This document shows positions 25,161 to 37,880 of a DNA stretch of 64,000 nt, piece after piece. Source of the DNA: Linum tenue (lineage: Eukaryota; Streptophyta; Magnoliopsida; Malpighiales; Linaceae); the NCBI GenBank assembly GCA_946122785.1, contig CAMGYJ010000003.1, positions 3,720,001-3,784,000 of the forward strand, given 5' to 3'. Position 1 is the first letter of the stretch. Each line of letters begins with the position of its first letter. The position numbers and the translations under genes are program-made. The notes beneath the pieces were generated by a model that made no database searches, had not been told where the DNA came from, and worked only from the letters and a program-made list of their open reading frames with translations.

Positions 25161-26613
25161 TGAAACATCCTGATACTTTTACTCAACCGAAATACTTATG
25201 GCTCCGGATCCAGTTAAAAACAAAGCTCAAAATTAAAATAAAACTTGATCATTTACAAGAACAACATCAAATGTGATGCCCTAAACACGTGGGCGACCTC
25301 AAAAACATGGTCAATAAAGATTAACCTTTGAACCTCCAGTTATACTCATAATCATAAACATAACTAACTGAACAAACTCTTATTCTAACTCCTCACTAAG
25401 CTTCTTGAGACCTTGTCCACGTTGGTACGGCTGCTCGCCTCATTCTGCCTCTTCTCAAAAAACACGCCTATTAACCCTTCCTCAACCTGGTGAGTGAGAA
25501 GTGGCCAGTCTCGTCGTTACTTGTTAAGGTCTTGCCCTAAGCAAACCCATACTAAACACATTATTAGCGGGTTTCCTCTCTTAGACGAAAGTCATTTTCG
25601 CTTTCATCCTTCATACTTTAATTTATTACTCAATAACTTATGGAATCATTACTCCTAACCTTATCTTATAGAAGTTATATGCTTCTATCCTTGACACTTT
25701 ATTCTGACATAACTCATAGAAGTTCTCGACTTCTATCCTTAACTCAAAAACAAGACACTAGGACCACCGCATTATGTCTCGCCGTCTGGTTGCATACCCA
25801 GTCAACTACTGCGTTACGTCTCACCATCCAGTAGTGACCCCAACATACTCGATCAACTGCTGCATTACGTCTCGCCGTCCAGCAGTGGCCCGACCATCTA
25901 CCGCGTCCAGTAGTGGCCCAACCGCCTGGGGGTTCCTCATACCATCAATCCATACAACATCACATACATTCATACAAATACAATCACAACGTGTGCCTCC
26001 ACCTTCAGAAGGTAGTGGGATGCCTCAAACACATAATGCGCATAACTCACAAATTAACTAAATAATAACTTAGCTTGAAACGAAAAGCATAAACTAAAAA
26101 GACCTCGGTGGAGATTTTACCCCCTTTACACTCACCTTGTAATGAAGCTGATTGAATTGAATCAACTACTGTCTCGGAATCGATTTTCCTCTGTTCGTTG
26201 CAGGCTTGCTCGGCCATAACCCCATCCTGCGTCCAAATCAAAACCATACTCCACTTGCTCGATTTAACTCTCCCCATGTCGTGTCCAATTAGAACATTCG
26301 CCAGTCTGGTTGACAGAAGGGAATTTTATTCCCTACAAACTTTGAGTCCCATCAGCGCATTGCCCCGCTCGTCACAAACCATGAGGTTTCCATAAATTGG
26401 AAGGCGTAATTCAACTTCTCTCCACCGCAACTCGTAGTCTCTAGGTCCATACGGATTTATGTTACTGTGGTGATCGGCGGGAATCGGCCACATTGTTTTG
26501 TGCGGGTCAAGGAGGTTGGAAGAGAGGTGGGGGGCACTTTGTTTCTCCCATGTCCATCCCAGCTTTCTTTTGTATCGAGCGACGACATTGAAAGTTTAGG
26601 TTTTGTTATAATA

Positions 26614-26654
<41 letters not shown>

Positions 26655-26793
26655 TGATGAAATAATAATAGTTATTATTATTATTATTGTTGTTGTTGTT
26701 CCTAATCCACGATTGTCACCCTTCGTACGTAACCGTCAATCAAACTGTTCACGTATTTTGGTCGAACCTGAACTCAAAGGTCGGGGTGTTACA
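25161..26793 (-). mobile_element. Solo LTR of a Tekay/del-type gypsy chromovirus, TSD GTATC
   Basis: On the minus strand it runs TGTAACACCCCGACC...CAGGATGTTTCA, 1,633 bp. TGTAACACCCC is a start I associate with Tekay/del chromoviruses. The 5-bp duplication GTATC is exact at 25,156-25,160 and 26,794-26,798. No internal region or second LTR is present, so LTR-LTR recombination has removed the rest. It contains an (AAT)n/(ATT)n microsatellite at about 26,611-26,700 and a GTCTCGCCGTCC(A/G)GT-type degenerate repeat at about 25,770-25,930. Confidence 0.88.
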
Positions 26794-26798
26794 GTATC

Positions 26799-29542
26799 GT
26801 CATCGATCTTCTCCATTATTTCACATAGCCAATTTCACATTGACAGTTCAGGCTCTAATTCGAATAGGGGTCAAAACATAGAGGATCGCCAAACCCTTAT
26901 TGCCCATTGACACTCCCTGAAGATATGGTTTTGTGTTTCCTCTTGGTGGCAAAAGGGCCATTCTATTGCAGCATCCTTCTTTCGTCCCTCGATGTTTTTC
27001 CCAGTAGGGAGTATGTTGTGAGTAGTTTTCCAGAGAAAAATTCTGACCTTAGGGGGAATTACAAGACTCCACAGCCTCTTCCAGTTCATAGGGTCGTCGT
27101 GTTCAATCTCACCATCCTCTTCTGCTAGATCCCCATCTTGAGAGACGTCCACGTGTAAGATGGCTAGGCCCTCTATGACAAGCTTGTATGCCGATTTGAC
27201 TGAGTAGACACCATTTTTCTCTTTTCTCCAAACCTGTTCATCAGCTGCAGGTTGTCTGGGAATAGGGATCCCTATGATCCTCCTTCTATCTTCTGGGTTT
27301 AGGTAAAGTTGGAGAAGATTGCTTCTCCAGGTTCTATTCTCATGATCAATTAACATAGAGACTTTAACTATCTCCTCTGATTCCAGGTCTTAACAGCCTA
27401 TAACCTGAATCCTCTCCTCCTACTATCCACTTATCCCCCCCCCCATATATTCACTTGTGAGTCATCCCCTATTCTCCATCTTAGGCCACTCCTCACCAAT
27501 TGTTGTGCTGACATAATGCTCCTCCATGTGTAACTCGGGTTGTGCCCCACTCTAGCTTGTAGGATGTTCGAGTTAGGATAGTATTTTGCCTTGAGCATTC
27601 TAGCAACCAGGGATTCTGGATTGGTAAAGAGATTCCAGACCTGTTTTCCCAATAGAGCTAGATTAAATGCTTTCGGGTCTCTAAAACCCATCCCGCCTTC
27701 CTCCTTTGGTTTACACACTTTTTTCCAAGCTTTCCAAGGAATCCTTCTCTCTTCCTTCTGCTGTCCCCACCATAAGGTAGAAATAAGTTTTTTTTATCTC
27801 ATCAAGAACACCAGTAGGCACCTGAAACACTGACATCGTATATATAGGTAGCTTGAGATTAAGCTGCTGCTTTTATCAATACCTCTCTGGCTGCTGCTGA
27901 CAGAGTTTTCCCTTTCCAATGTTTAATTTTCTTTCTTATTCTGTCTATTAGGACATCAAACACAGCTCGTTTTCCTCTACCTATTACAGTAGGCAATCCC
28001 AGGTATTTGTTATGGTTCTCCACCTGTTTCATTCCCAGAGAGTTGGCCAACAATAGAAGTTTCTCGGTCTTAACACTAGGGCTAAAGCTTAATCTAAGAT
28101 TTCTGGATATTCACTACTTGGCCAGAATCTTCCTCGTAGTGTTTTATGATCTCTTTCAATTGCTGGCACTCCTGAGGGGTAGCCCTTAGGAAGAAGATGT
28201 TGTCATCTGCCAAAAGCAAATGTGAGATGGAGGGTACTCTCACAGATGCTTTTAAACCTTTCTTTTTCTGTTTCATGGCATGAAAGCACTCAAAAGCAAC
28301 TAGAACATTATCCGTTATAAACCTTCCAGGCACAAAAGCACTTTGTGCCTCTCCAATGACTTTGTCCAACACTCATTTTAGTCTGTTGGCTAGGACTTTG
28401 GACATAATCTTGGTACAAAACCTTGCATAGACTGATTGGCCTGAATTCAAGAGGAGTTGTAGGTTTTTTTCGTTTTTGGTATCAAAGCTATTAGAGTGTG
28501 GTTCAATTAGGGGGGGGGGGGGGGGGGGAATTCACCACTCTCTAAATAGCTTCTGAGTTCCTCTTTCACTGATGGCCCCACGACTGTCCAATTCTTTTGG
28601 AAAAATCTTGTTGGAATACCATCAGACCCTGGAGCCTTATTTGGCCCCACGTGTTTGAATGCATACCAGATTTCCTCATTCGTAAAAGGCAAAAGAAGCT
28701 CCTGGTTCATTTCTGGGGTGACTTTTGTTCTTACTGCCTCCATGATTTTGTTGTTGCCTGGTCTGTTCCTGCCATAAATAAGGTCTTCAGATAAGTGACT
28801 AGGCAGTGGGTCACCCCTGTTGACCTGTAAAAACTTTCTCTGTTTCATCCTGTAGTTTTTTATTGTGTTCCTTCTTCGTGTTTTAGATGCTTTTCGGTGG
28901 AAATAGCCTGTGTTTTGGTCTCCTTTTTTGAGCCAATCCTCCCTAGACCTCTGTTTCCATTTAATTTCCTCTTGTAGAATAATCTCATTGAGTTCCTTCT
29001 CTATTACTTTCCTTTGCAATATCACTGCTTTTGATCTTTTCCTCTTTTCCAGAATCCTCAGCGCTTTCTCAGCTTTCTTTCTTCTCTTTTTCAGGGATCC
29101 AAAGGCTTCAGAGCTCCAGCTTTGGAGTTTATCCCTGCAGCTCTGTATTCTGTCCATGATGCCAACAGGGCCCTGTGCCATCCATCCCTCATCAACTACT
29201 GTTCGGCAGTCTTTGTGCCTTTCCCAGTAAGGCTCATACCTGAAGCTCCATCCCCATGTAATTTCCTCGTCTTCTAGGTCCAACTTTACCTGTATTGGGA
29301 TGTGGTCTGAGCCACATCGATCCAAATGATACACTCTTATATTAGGGAAGCAGTCCATCCACTCCTTTGTTCCCATCGCCCTATCTAATCTCTCTTCAGT
29401 GTAATCCCCATCACTTTTATTGTTTTCCCAAGTGAAGGTTCTACCATAGTACCCACAGTCCTCCAAGCCACAGTAGTCTAGGGCCTGTCTGAACATGTCC
29501 ATTTCTCTAACCTCATGACGATGGTTGCCATTCTTCTCTATG
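26799..29542 (-). pseudogene. L1 ORF2 middle: endonuclease end, RT remnants, zf-RVT
   Basis: From 29,542 downward: the endonuclease C-terminus (YGRTFTWENNKSDGDYTEER, then CGSDHIPIQVKL with catalytic SDH). Next comes the RT entry (GPNKAPGSDGIPTRFFQKNW), a G19 tract at 28,510-28,528, and RT fragments (GEAQSAFVPGRFITDNVLVA, ISHLLLADDNIFFLRAT). Then NHNKYLGLPTVIGRGKR, GGMGFRDPKAFNLALLGKQ and a zf-RVT domain (WSLVIPPKVRIFLWKTTHNI). Between AMKQKKKG and ISHLL the central polymerase block is missing, and the ADD motif reads LLADDN instead of the usual FADDS. Several frame breaks occur. It cannot supply reverse transcriptase. Confidence 0.88.
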
Positions 29543-29547
29543 TAATC

Positions 29548-29821
29548 TGTTGATGTGACTTGAATCGGACTATCAGCCGCTACGACTGGTAATCGGGGGT
29601 CTCTCGGTGGAGAAGTACTATAAATACTTCTCATACTCCTCTGTAATCTGTAATCTCCTCGATATAGTGAAATTGGCTCTCTCTCGCCCGTGGACGTAGC
29701 TAACACACATCGTGTTAGTGAACCACGTAAATCGTGTGTCTGTGTTTTTCAATTCTCGCTTTCGTATTCTTGCTTTGTCGATTCCGGCGATTTCCCGATC
29801 CATAGCAGCACGTTTATAACA
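29548..29821 (+). mobile_element. Copia LTR 1 (274 bp)
   Basis: TGTTGATGTGACTTG...TTTATAACA. It carries TATAAATA near 29,619. It lacks the GC-rich and T-rich blocks present in LTR 3, so it is about 120 bp shorter. It is followed by the primer-binding site at 29,824. Confidence 0.9.
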
Positions 29822-29823
29822 AG

Positions 29824-29836
29824 TGGTATCAGAGCC
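29824..29836 (+). promoter_or_regulatory. Primer-binding site (initiator Met-tRNA type)
   Basis: TGGTATCAGAGCC lies two bases after LTR 1, the standard Copia primer-binding site. An identical site follows LTR 2 at 33,030-33,042. Confidence 0.92.
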
Positions 29837-29873
29837 TGGCTGAAAATCAGGCTAGGGTTTTCGATTCAGAAGA

Positions 29874-32704
29874 ATGACGTCGGTGAACATGAAGATCGAA
29901 AAGTTCACGGGGAAGAACAGCTTCGCTATATGGCAGATCAAGACGCAGGCTTTATTAAAACAGCAAGGGCTGTGAGGGCCGCTGTCTGCGAAACAGAATA
30001 AGGCAGCGGTCGATGACAATGAGTGGAATGCCCTGGAGGAGAAGGCCCACTCGACCATCATGTTATCGTTGTCTGATGACGTCATCATTGAAGTCGCTGC
30101 TGAGAAGACTGTCGCGGGCTTGTGGTTGAAACTAGAGAGTCTGTATATGACGAAGTCTCTAACCAACAAGCTGCATCTCAAGCAACGGTTGTTCAGCTTG
30201 AGGATGCAAGAAGGTACGCCTTTGAGGGAACATCTCGAACAGCTTAACTCTATTTTGCTGGATCTGCGTAATATAGATGTTCAAGTTGATGACGAGGATG
30301 CTGCCCTAATCCTGCTGGTTTCTTTGCAGAGTTCATATGAGAATTTCGTTGATTCTTTTATTTCCGGTAAAGAAAGCGTGTCGTTGGAGGATGTCAGGTC
30401 TGCTCTTCATACGAGAGAGATCAGACATAAGGCGTTCGGATCTGGTACAGGTGGTGAGGCATCGGGTTTGGCTATTACAGGTGGAAAGGGAAAGAAGAAA
30501 TCTGGTAAAGGGAATTTGAGCAAGAATTCCAAGGATCCCGGTCCACAGCCAGGTGATGCTTGTCACAACTGTAAGGAGTGGGGCATTGGAAGTACAACTG
30601 TCCCAAGAGAAGAGGGCAACAGAAGAGACAAGGTTCAGTTGCCGTGGAAGAAGTGGACAACAGTTCTCAAGACGATCTCGCCTTGGCTGTAGATGAGAAG
30701 GCACATCGTGGGGATGTGTGGTTTCTGGATACTGCAGCCTCATACCATATGTCTCCGAACAGGGATTGCTTCACAACCTACGAGCAGATAGATGGTGGTA
30801 ACGTGGTCATGGCAAATGGAGTTGTCTGCAAGGTTGTTGGAATCGGGTCCATAAAGGTTCGGACACATGATGGTTCGTTCTGTACCGTGAATGATGTCAG
30901 GCATGTTCCACGAATGACAAAGAACCTGATATCCTTGAGTCTACTCGACAGCAAGGGTTTCAGCTTCAAAGGAAAAGGTGGAGTTGTGTATGTCTGCAAA
31001 GGTTCAAGGATGGTGCTGAAGGGCGTGAAGCGTGGGACCTTGTATGCATTACAAGGGTATGTGTTGTCTGGTTCTGCTGCAGTTGCATCGTCTCAGGTTC
31101 ATCAGGAAGATATGACCACTCTCTGGCACATGAGACTGGGGCATATGAGTGAACAGGGGATGCAAGATTTATCGAAGAGGGATCTTCTTTGCGGGCACAA
31201 GGTGCAGAATTTGGAATTCTGTGAGCATTGTGTGTTTGGGAAGCTACATCGCAGCAAGTTTCCCAAGAAGGGTATCCACCGGACGAAGGGGATACTGGAT
31301 TACCTCCACTCGACTGTTGGGGTCCTTCACGAGTTGAATCCATTGGAGGCAGCAGGTATTTCTGTCTATTATTGATGATTATTCGAGATTTACTTGGATT
31401 TTTATGATGAAGCAGAAAAGTGAGGCTTTCACGAAGTTCAAGCAGTGGAAGACAATGGTGGAGAATCAGACTGGGAAGAAGATCAAGAAGCTGCAAACAG
31501 ACAATGGTCTGGAGTTTTGTAATTCTGAGTTCAACGAATTCTGCAAGGATGAAGGGATTGCCCGTCATCAGACCGTGAGAGATACACCCCAGCAGAATGG
31601 CGTTGCAGAAAGGATGAACCAGACATTGTTGGAGAGAGCACGATGCATGCTCTCTAATGCTAGACTAGAGAGAAGATTCTGGGCAGAAGCAGTGAAGGTG
31701 GCGTGCTTCCTGATCAACCGTGGACCTCACACAGGTATCGAGTTGAAGACTCCTTATGAGGTGTGGTATGGTAAGCCTGCTGATTACTCTTCACTGAAAG
31801 TTTTTGGGTGTCCTGTTTATTATCATGTGGATGAGGGTAAACTGAGCCCAAGGGCAAAGAAGGGTGTATTTGTGGGTTACGGAGATGGAGTTAAAGGATT
31901 TCGAGTCTGGTCACCTTCTAAGCAACGAGTTATACTCAGTAGAAATGTGATATTTGATGAGAAGTCTATGTTTAACCCCATGTTGAAGGTTACTGTTGTT
32001 GAAGGTAGCAGGAATGTTGATAAACAGGTGGAGCTGCAAACTCTCAAAGAGAGTGAGTTTGAGCACCAAGGTGGAGAAGATCAACATGATGAGGATGTCT
32101 ATGCAGAGCCAGAAACTTCATAGTCCAGTGCACGAGCTTAACAGTCTATTGCTTCCGGTAGACCGAAGAGAGCGACTGCAGGAGTACCTCCACAGAGGTA
32201 TGGTTTCGAGGACATGGTGGCGTATTCATTTCAGGTTGCTGAAGAAGTGGATGCAGGTGAGCCACAGTCCTATAGAGAAGCCGTTTCGGGTGGCGAAGCT
32301 GATCAGTGGCTTGCCGCAATGGGAGATGAGATGGAATCCCATAACAGGAATCAGACTTGGGAGCTAGTCAAACGACCACAGGGAAGGAAGATTGTGACAA
32401 ACAAGTGGATCTACAAGAAGAAGGAAGGAATCACTTCTAAAGAGGCCATGAAATTTAAAGCTCGGGTGGTTGCACGAGGCTTCTCGCAGAGGGAAGGAGT
32501 TGACTTCAATGAGATTTTCTCACCAGTGGTCAGACATACTTCGATCAGAGTGCTACTAGCAATAGTGGCATATTATGACTTAGAGCTCGAGCAGCTAGAC
32601 GTGAAGACAGCTTTCCTACATGGAGAGTTGGAGGAAGAAATTTAAATGACTCAGCCAGAAGGATTCGAGGTTCCGGGAAAAGAAGACTATGTTTGTAAGC
32701 TGAA
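29874..32704 (+). pseudogene. Copia gag-pol, unit 1, truncated inside reverse transcriptase
   Basis: It opens with gag (MTSVNMKIEKFTGKN) and contains a broken zinc knuckle (a 1-nt loss turns CKEVGHWKYNC into CKEWGIGSTT), protease WFLDTAASYHMS, the pre-integrase box LWHMRLGHMSEQGM, integrase (TDNGLEF, DTPQQNGVAERMN) and the RT start (NKWIYKKKEG, LDVKTAFLHGELEEE). Frameshifts near 29,980, 30,575 and 31,310 and stops near 32,123 and 32,644 kill the frame. It ends at DYVCKLN, where LTR 2 begins. The aligned part of unit 2 is 33,080-35,913. Confidence 0.9.
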
Positions 32705-33027
32705 TGTTGATATGACTTGAATCGGACTATCAGCCGCTACGACTGGTAATCGGGGGTCTCTGGGTCTGGTCTGTTACCGTTTCCTTTGGCAGATTGGATT
32801 AGGTTTAGACCCACATGGAGAAGTACTATAAATACTTCTCATACTCCTCTGTAATCTGTAATCTCCTCGATATAATGAAACTGGCTCTCTCTCGCCCGTG
32901 GACGTAGCTAACACACATCGTGTTAGTGAACCACGTAAATCGTGTGTCATGTTTTCGATTCTCGCTTTCGTATTCTTGCTTTGTCGATACCAGCGATTTC
33001 CCGATCCGTAGCAGCGCGTTTATAACA
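32705..33027 (+). mobile_element. Copia LTR 2 (323 bp)
   Basis: It starts TGTTGATATGACTTG directly after truncated RT, with no polypurine tract in front. It ends TTTATAACA and is followed by a primer-binding site. It includes the block GGTCTGTTACCGTTTCC that LTR 1 lacks but not the GC-rich hairpin of LTR 3. Confidence 0.9.
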
Positions 33028-33079
33028 AGTGGTATCAGAGCCTGGTTGGAAATCAGGCTAGGGTTTTCGATTCAGAAGA

Positions 33080-36000
33080 ATGACGTCGGTGAACATGAAG
33101 ATCGAAAAGTTCACAGGGAAGAACAGTTTCGCTATATGGCAGATCAAGATGCAGGCTTTATTAAAAAAGCAAGGGCTGTGGGGGCCGCTGTCTGCGAAAC
33201 AGAAGAAGGCAGCGGTCGATGACGATGAGTGGAATACCCTGGAGGAGAAGGCCCACTCGACCATCATGCTATCGTTGTCTGATGACGTCATCATTGAAGT
33301 CGCTGCTGAGAAGACTGCCACGGGCTAGTGGTTGAAACTAGAGAGTCTGTACATGACTAAGTCTCTAACCAACAAGCTGCATCTCAAGCAACGGTTGTTC
33401 AGCTTGAGGATGCAAGAAGGTACGCCTTTGAGGGAACATCTCGAACAACTTAACTCTATTTTGCTGGATCTGCGTAATATAGATGTTCAAGTTGATGACG
33501 AGGATGCTGCCCTAATCATGCTGGTTTCTTTGCCGAGTTCATATGAGAATTTCGTTGATTCTTTTATTGATGGTAAAGAAAGCGTGTCGTTGGAGGATGT
33601 CAGGTCTGCTCTTCACACGGGAGAGATCAGACATAAGGCGTCCGGATCTGGTACAGTTGGTGAGGCATCGGGTTTGGCGGTTACAGGTGGAAAGGGAAAG
33701 AAGAAATCTGGTAAAGGGAATTCGAGCAAGAATTCCAAGGGTCCCGGTCCACAGCCAGGTGATGATTGTCACAACTGTAAGGAAGTGGGGCATTGGAAGT
33801 ACAACTGTCCCAAGAGAAGAGGGCAACAGAAGAAACAAGGTTCAGTTGCCGTGGCAGAAGTGGACAATAGTTCTGAAGACGATCTCGCCTTGGCTGTAGA
33901 TGAGAAGGCACATCGTGGTGATGTGTGGTTTCTGGATACTGCAGCCTCATACCATATGTCTCCGAACAGGGATTGCTTCACAACCTACGAGCAAATAGAT
34001 GGTGGTAACGTGGTCATGGCTAATGGAGCTGTCTGCAAGGTTGTTGGAATCGGGTCCATAAAGGTTCGGACACATGATGGTTCGTTCTGTACCGTGAATG
34101 ATGTCAGGCATGTTCCACGAATGACAAAGAACCTGATCTCCTTGAGTCTACTCGACAGCAAGGGTTTCAGCTTCAAAGGAAAATGTGGAGTTGTGTATGT
34201 CTGCAAAGGTTCGAGGAAGGTACTGAAGGGCGTGAAGCGTGGGACCTTGTATGCATTACAAGGGTCTGTGTTGTCTGGTTCTGCTGCAGTTGCATCGTCT
34301 CAGGTTCAACAGGAAGATATGACCACTCTCTGGCACATGAGACTGGGGCATATGAGTGAACAGGGGATGCAAGTTCTATCGAAGAGGGATCTTCTTTGCG
34401 GGCACAAGGTGCAGAATTTGGAATTCTGTGAGCATTGTGTGTTTGGGAAGCTACATCGCAGCAAGTTTCCCAAGAAGGGTATCCACCGGACGAAGGGGAT
34501 ACTAGATTACCTCCACTCTGACTGTTGGGGTCCTTCACGAGTTGAATCCATTGGAGGCAGCAGGTATTTTCTGTCTATTATTGATGATTATTCGAGATTT
34601 ACTTGGATTTTCATGATGAAGCAGAAAAGTGAGGCTTTCACGAAGTTCAAGCATTGGAAGACATTGGTGGAGAATCAGACCGGTAAGAAGATCAAGAAGC
34701 TGCGAACGGACAATGGTCTGGAGTTCTGCAGTTCTGAGGTCAACGAATTCTGCAAGGATGAAGGGATTGCCCGTCATCGGACTGTTAGAGATACACCCCA
34801 GCAGAATGGCGTTGCAGAAAGGATGAATCAGACATTGTTGGAGAGAGCACGGTGCATGCTCTCTAATGCTGGACTAGCGAGAAGATTCTGGGCAGAAGCA
34901 GTAAACATGGCGTGCTTCCTGATCAACCGTGGACCACACACAGGTATCGAGTGTAAGACTCCTTATGAAGTGTGGTATGCTAAGCCTGCTGATTACTCTT
35001 TACTGAAAGTTTTTGGGTGTCCTGTTTATTATCACGTGGATGAGGGTAAAATGAACCCAAGGGCAAAGAAGGGTGTATTTGTGGGTTACGGAGATGGAGT
35101 TAAGGGATTTCGAGCTGGTCACCTTCTGAGCATCGAGTTATACTTAGTAGAAATGTGATATTTGATGAGAAGTCTATGTTTAACCCCATGTTGAAGGTTA
35201 CTGTTGTTGAAGGTAGAAGGAATGTTGATAAGCAGGTGGAGCTGCAAACTCTCAATGAGAGTGAGTTTGAGCACCAAGGTGGAGAAGATCAACATGATGA
35301 GGATGTCTCTGCAGAGCCAGAAACTTCAGAGTCCAGTGCACGAGCTAAACAGTCTATTGCTTCCGGTAGACCGAAGAGAGCGACTGCAGGAGTACCTCCA
35401 CAGAGGTATGGCTTCGAGGACATGCTGGCGTATTCATTTCAGGTTGCTGAGGAAGTGGATGCAGGAGAGCCACAGTCCTATAGAGAAGCAGTTTCGGGTG
35501 GTGAAGCTGATCAGTGGCTTGCCGCAATGGGAGATGAGATGGAATCCCATGACAGGAATCAGACTTGGGAGCTAGTCAAACGACCACAGGGAAGGAAGAT
35601 TGTTACAAACAAGTGGATCTACAAGAAGAAGGAAGGAATCACTTCTAAAGAGGGCATGAAATTTAAAGCTCGGGTGGTTGCACAAGGCTTCTCGCAGAGG
35701 GAAGGAGTTGACTACAATGAGATTTTCTCACCAGTGGTCAGACATACTTCGATCAGAGTGCTACTAGCAATAGTGGCACATTATGACTTGGAGCTCGAGC
35801 AGCTAGACGTGAAGACAGCTTTCCTACATGGAGAGTTGGAAGAAGAAATTTACATGACTCAGCCAGAAGGATTCGAGGTTCCGGGAAAAGAAGACTATGT
35901 TTGTAAGTTGAAGAAGTCCTTGTATGGACTTAAGCAATCTCCGAGGCAGTGGTACAAGAGATTTGACAGTTACATGCTTGAGCTGGGCTACAACAGAAGT

Positions 36001-37786
36001 CCATATGATTGTTTTGTATATCACAGCAAGGCAGAGGATGGTTCGATGATATATCTAGTTCTGTATGTGGATGATATGCTCATAGCTGCGAGGTCAAAGT
36101 CTGATATCCAGAAGTTATAGGGGCTTCTCAGTGCTGAGTTTGAGATGAAGGATTTGGGAGCTGCTCAGAAGATCTTGGGTATGGAGATTTACAGGGACAG
36201 GTCGAAGAAGAAGCTTTTCTTGTCACAGAAGAACTACATCCAGAAGATACTGTCGAGGTTTGGCATGTCTTCAGCAAAGCCCTTAAATAATCCTAGTGCT
36301 TCAAATGTTCATGTATCCTCAGCTTATGCACCACAGTCAGAGGCTGAGAAGGAGTACATGTCGAGAGTCCCATATGCTAGTGCAGTAGGTAGCTTGATGT
36401 ATATTATGGTATGCACTAGACCTGATCTTGCACATGCTGTTAGTGTTGTCAACAGGTTTATGATACAACCTGGGAAGGAGCATTGGCAGGCTGTGAAGAG
36501 AATCTTCCGGTACCTTAAGGGTACACCTGATGTGGGGATTAGCTTCGGAAGTGATACAGAGTGCTTGGTGTCTGGTTATTCTGACTCGGACTATGCTGGA
36601 GATGTTGACACGAGGAGATCGATGACCGGTTATGCATTCACTCTTGGGAGTTCTGTAGTGAGCTGGAAGGCAACTTTGCAGTCGGTGGTGACATTGTCTA
36701 CTACTGAGGCAGTGGTACAAGAGATTTGATAGTTACATGCTTGAGTTGGGCTACAGCAGAATTCCATATGATTGTTGTGTATATCACAGCAAGGCAGAGG
36801 ATGGTTCGATGATATATCTAGTTCTATATGTGGATGATATGCTCATAGCTGCAAGGTCGAAGTCTGATATCCAGAAGTTAAAGGGACTTCTCAGTGCTGA
36901 GTTTGAGATGAAGGATTTGGGAGATGCTCAGAAGATCTTGGGTATGGATATTTACAGGGACAGGTCGAAGAAGAAGCTTTTCTTGTCACAAAAGAGCTTC
37001 ATCCAGAAGATATTGTCGAGGTTTGGCATGTCTTCAGCAAAGCCCTTAAATACTCCTATTGCTTCAAATGTTCATCTATCCTAAGCTTATGCACCGCAGT
37101 CAGAGGCTGAGAAGGAGTACATGTCGAGATTCCCATATGCTGGTGAAGTAGGTAGCTTGATGTACGTTATGGTATGCACTAGACCTGATCTTGCACATGT
37201 TGTTAGTGTTGTCAGCAGGTTTATGATACAACCTGTGAAGGAGCATTGACAGGCTGTGAAGAGGATCTTCTGGTACCTTAAGGGTACACCTGATGTGGGG
37301 ATTAGCTTCGGAAGTGATACAGAGTGCTTGGTGTCTGGGTATTCTAACTCGGACTATGCTTGAGATGTTGACACGAGGAGATCGATGACCGGTTATGTAT
37401 TCACTCTTGGGAGTTCTGTAGTGAGCTGGAAGGCAACTCTGTAGTCGGCGGTGACATTGTCTACTACTGAGGCAGAGTATATGGCATTGACAGAAGCTGC
37501 TAAGGAGGGAATATGGTTGAAGGGACTGGTTGGTGATCTGGGGCCTCATCATGATCAGACAGTGGTGTATTGCGACAGTTTGAGTGCAATATGCTTGGCC
37601 AAGGATCAAGTCCATCATGAGAGGACTAAGCACATCGATGTGAGGTATCATTTCTTGAGGACAGAGAAGAGGATTAAGGTGAAGAAGGTTGGCACCGCGG
37701 ATAATCCTGCTGATATGTTCACGAAGCCGGTTCCACATGGCAAGTTCCAACACTGCTTGGACTTGCTGAATGTCTTGAGTGGGTGA
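33080..37786 (+). pseudogene. Copia gag-pol, unit 2, with internal 763-bp duplication
   Basis: The order is gag (33,080), zinc knuckle CHNCKEVGHWKYNC, protease WFLDTAASYHM (DTAA in place of the usual DTGA), LWHMRLGHMSEQGM, an integrase core with TDNGLEF and PQQNGVAERMN, RT with VKTAFLHGE, KSLYGLKQSP and LYVDDMLIA, and RNase H ending [13 protein letters not shown] and a stop at 37,786. Inactivating changes: TAG at 33,326, a frameshift near 35,118, TAG at 36,118, and stops in the second copy of the duplicated block (near 37,082, 37,248 and 37,361). Except for these the frame is long (608 and 321 codons uninterrupted), so decay is moderate. Copia Gag-Pol packages and integrates element RNA via virus-like particles; this copy could not act alone. 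Confidence 0.92.
35943..37468 (+). repeat. Tandem duplication, 2 x 763 bp, RT to RNase H
   Basis: The first copy is 35,943-36,705 and the second 36,706-37,468. GAGGCAG occurs at the start of both copies and again at 37,469-37,475, where normal RNase H sequence resumes. The two copies differ at many positions. Confidence 0.9.
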
Positions 37787-37880
37787 CTCCGCCCTACGGG
37801 GCATTGATGGCGGGAGAGAGAGAAGGAGCAAAGTACATCAGAGATTTCAGAGGAAGAGGATTCAAGTCAAGGTGGAGATT

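Noticed and set aside
26611..26700. (AAT)n/(ATT)n run as a separate feature of interest
   Set aside because: Ordinary microsatellite within the solo LTR.
33080..37786. Active Copia element
   Set aside because: Despite long open frames, it has nonsense codons at 33,326 and 36,118, a frameshift near 35,118 and a duplicated RT-RNase H block.
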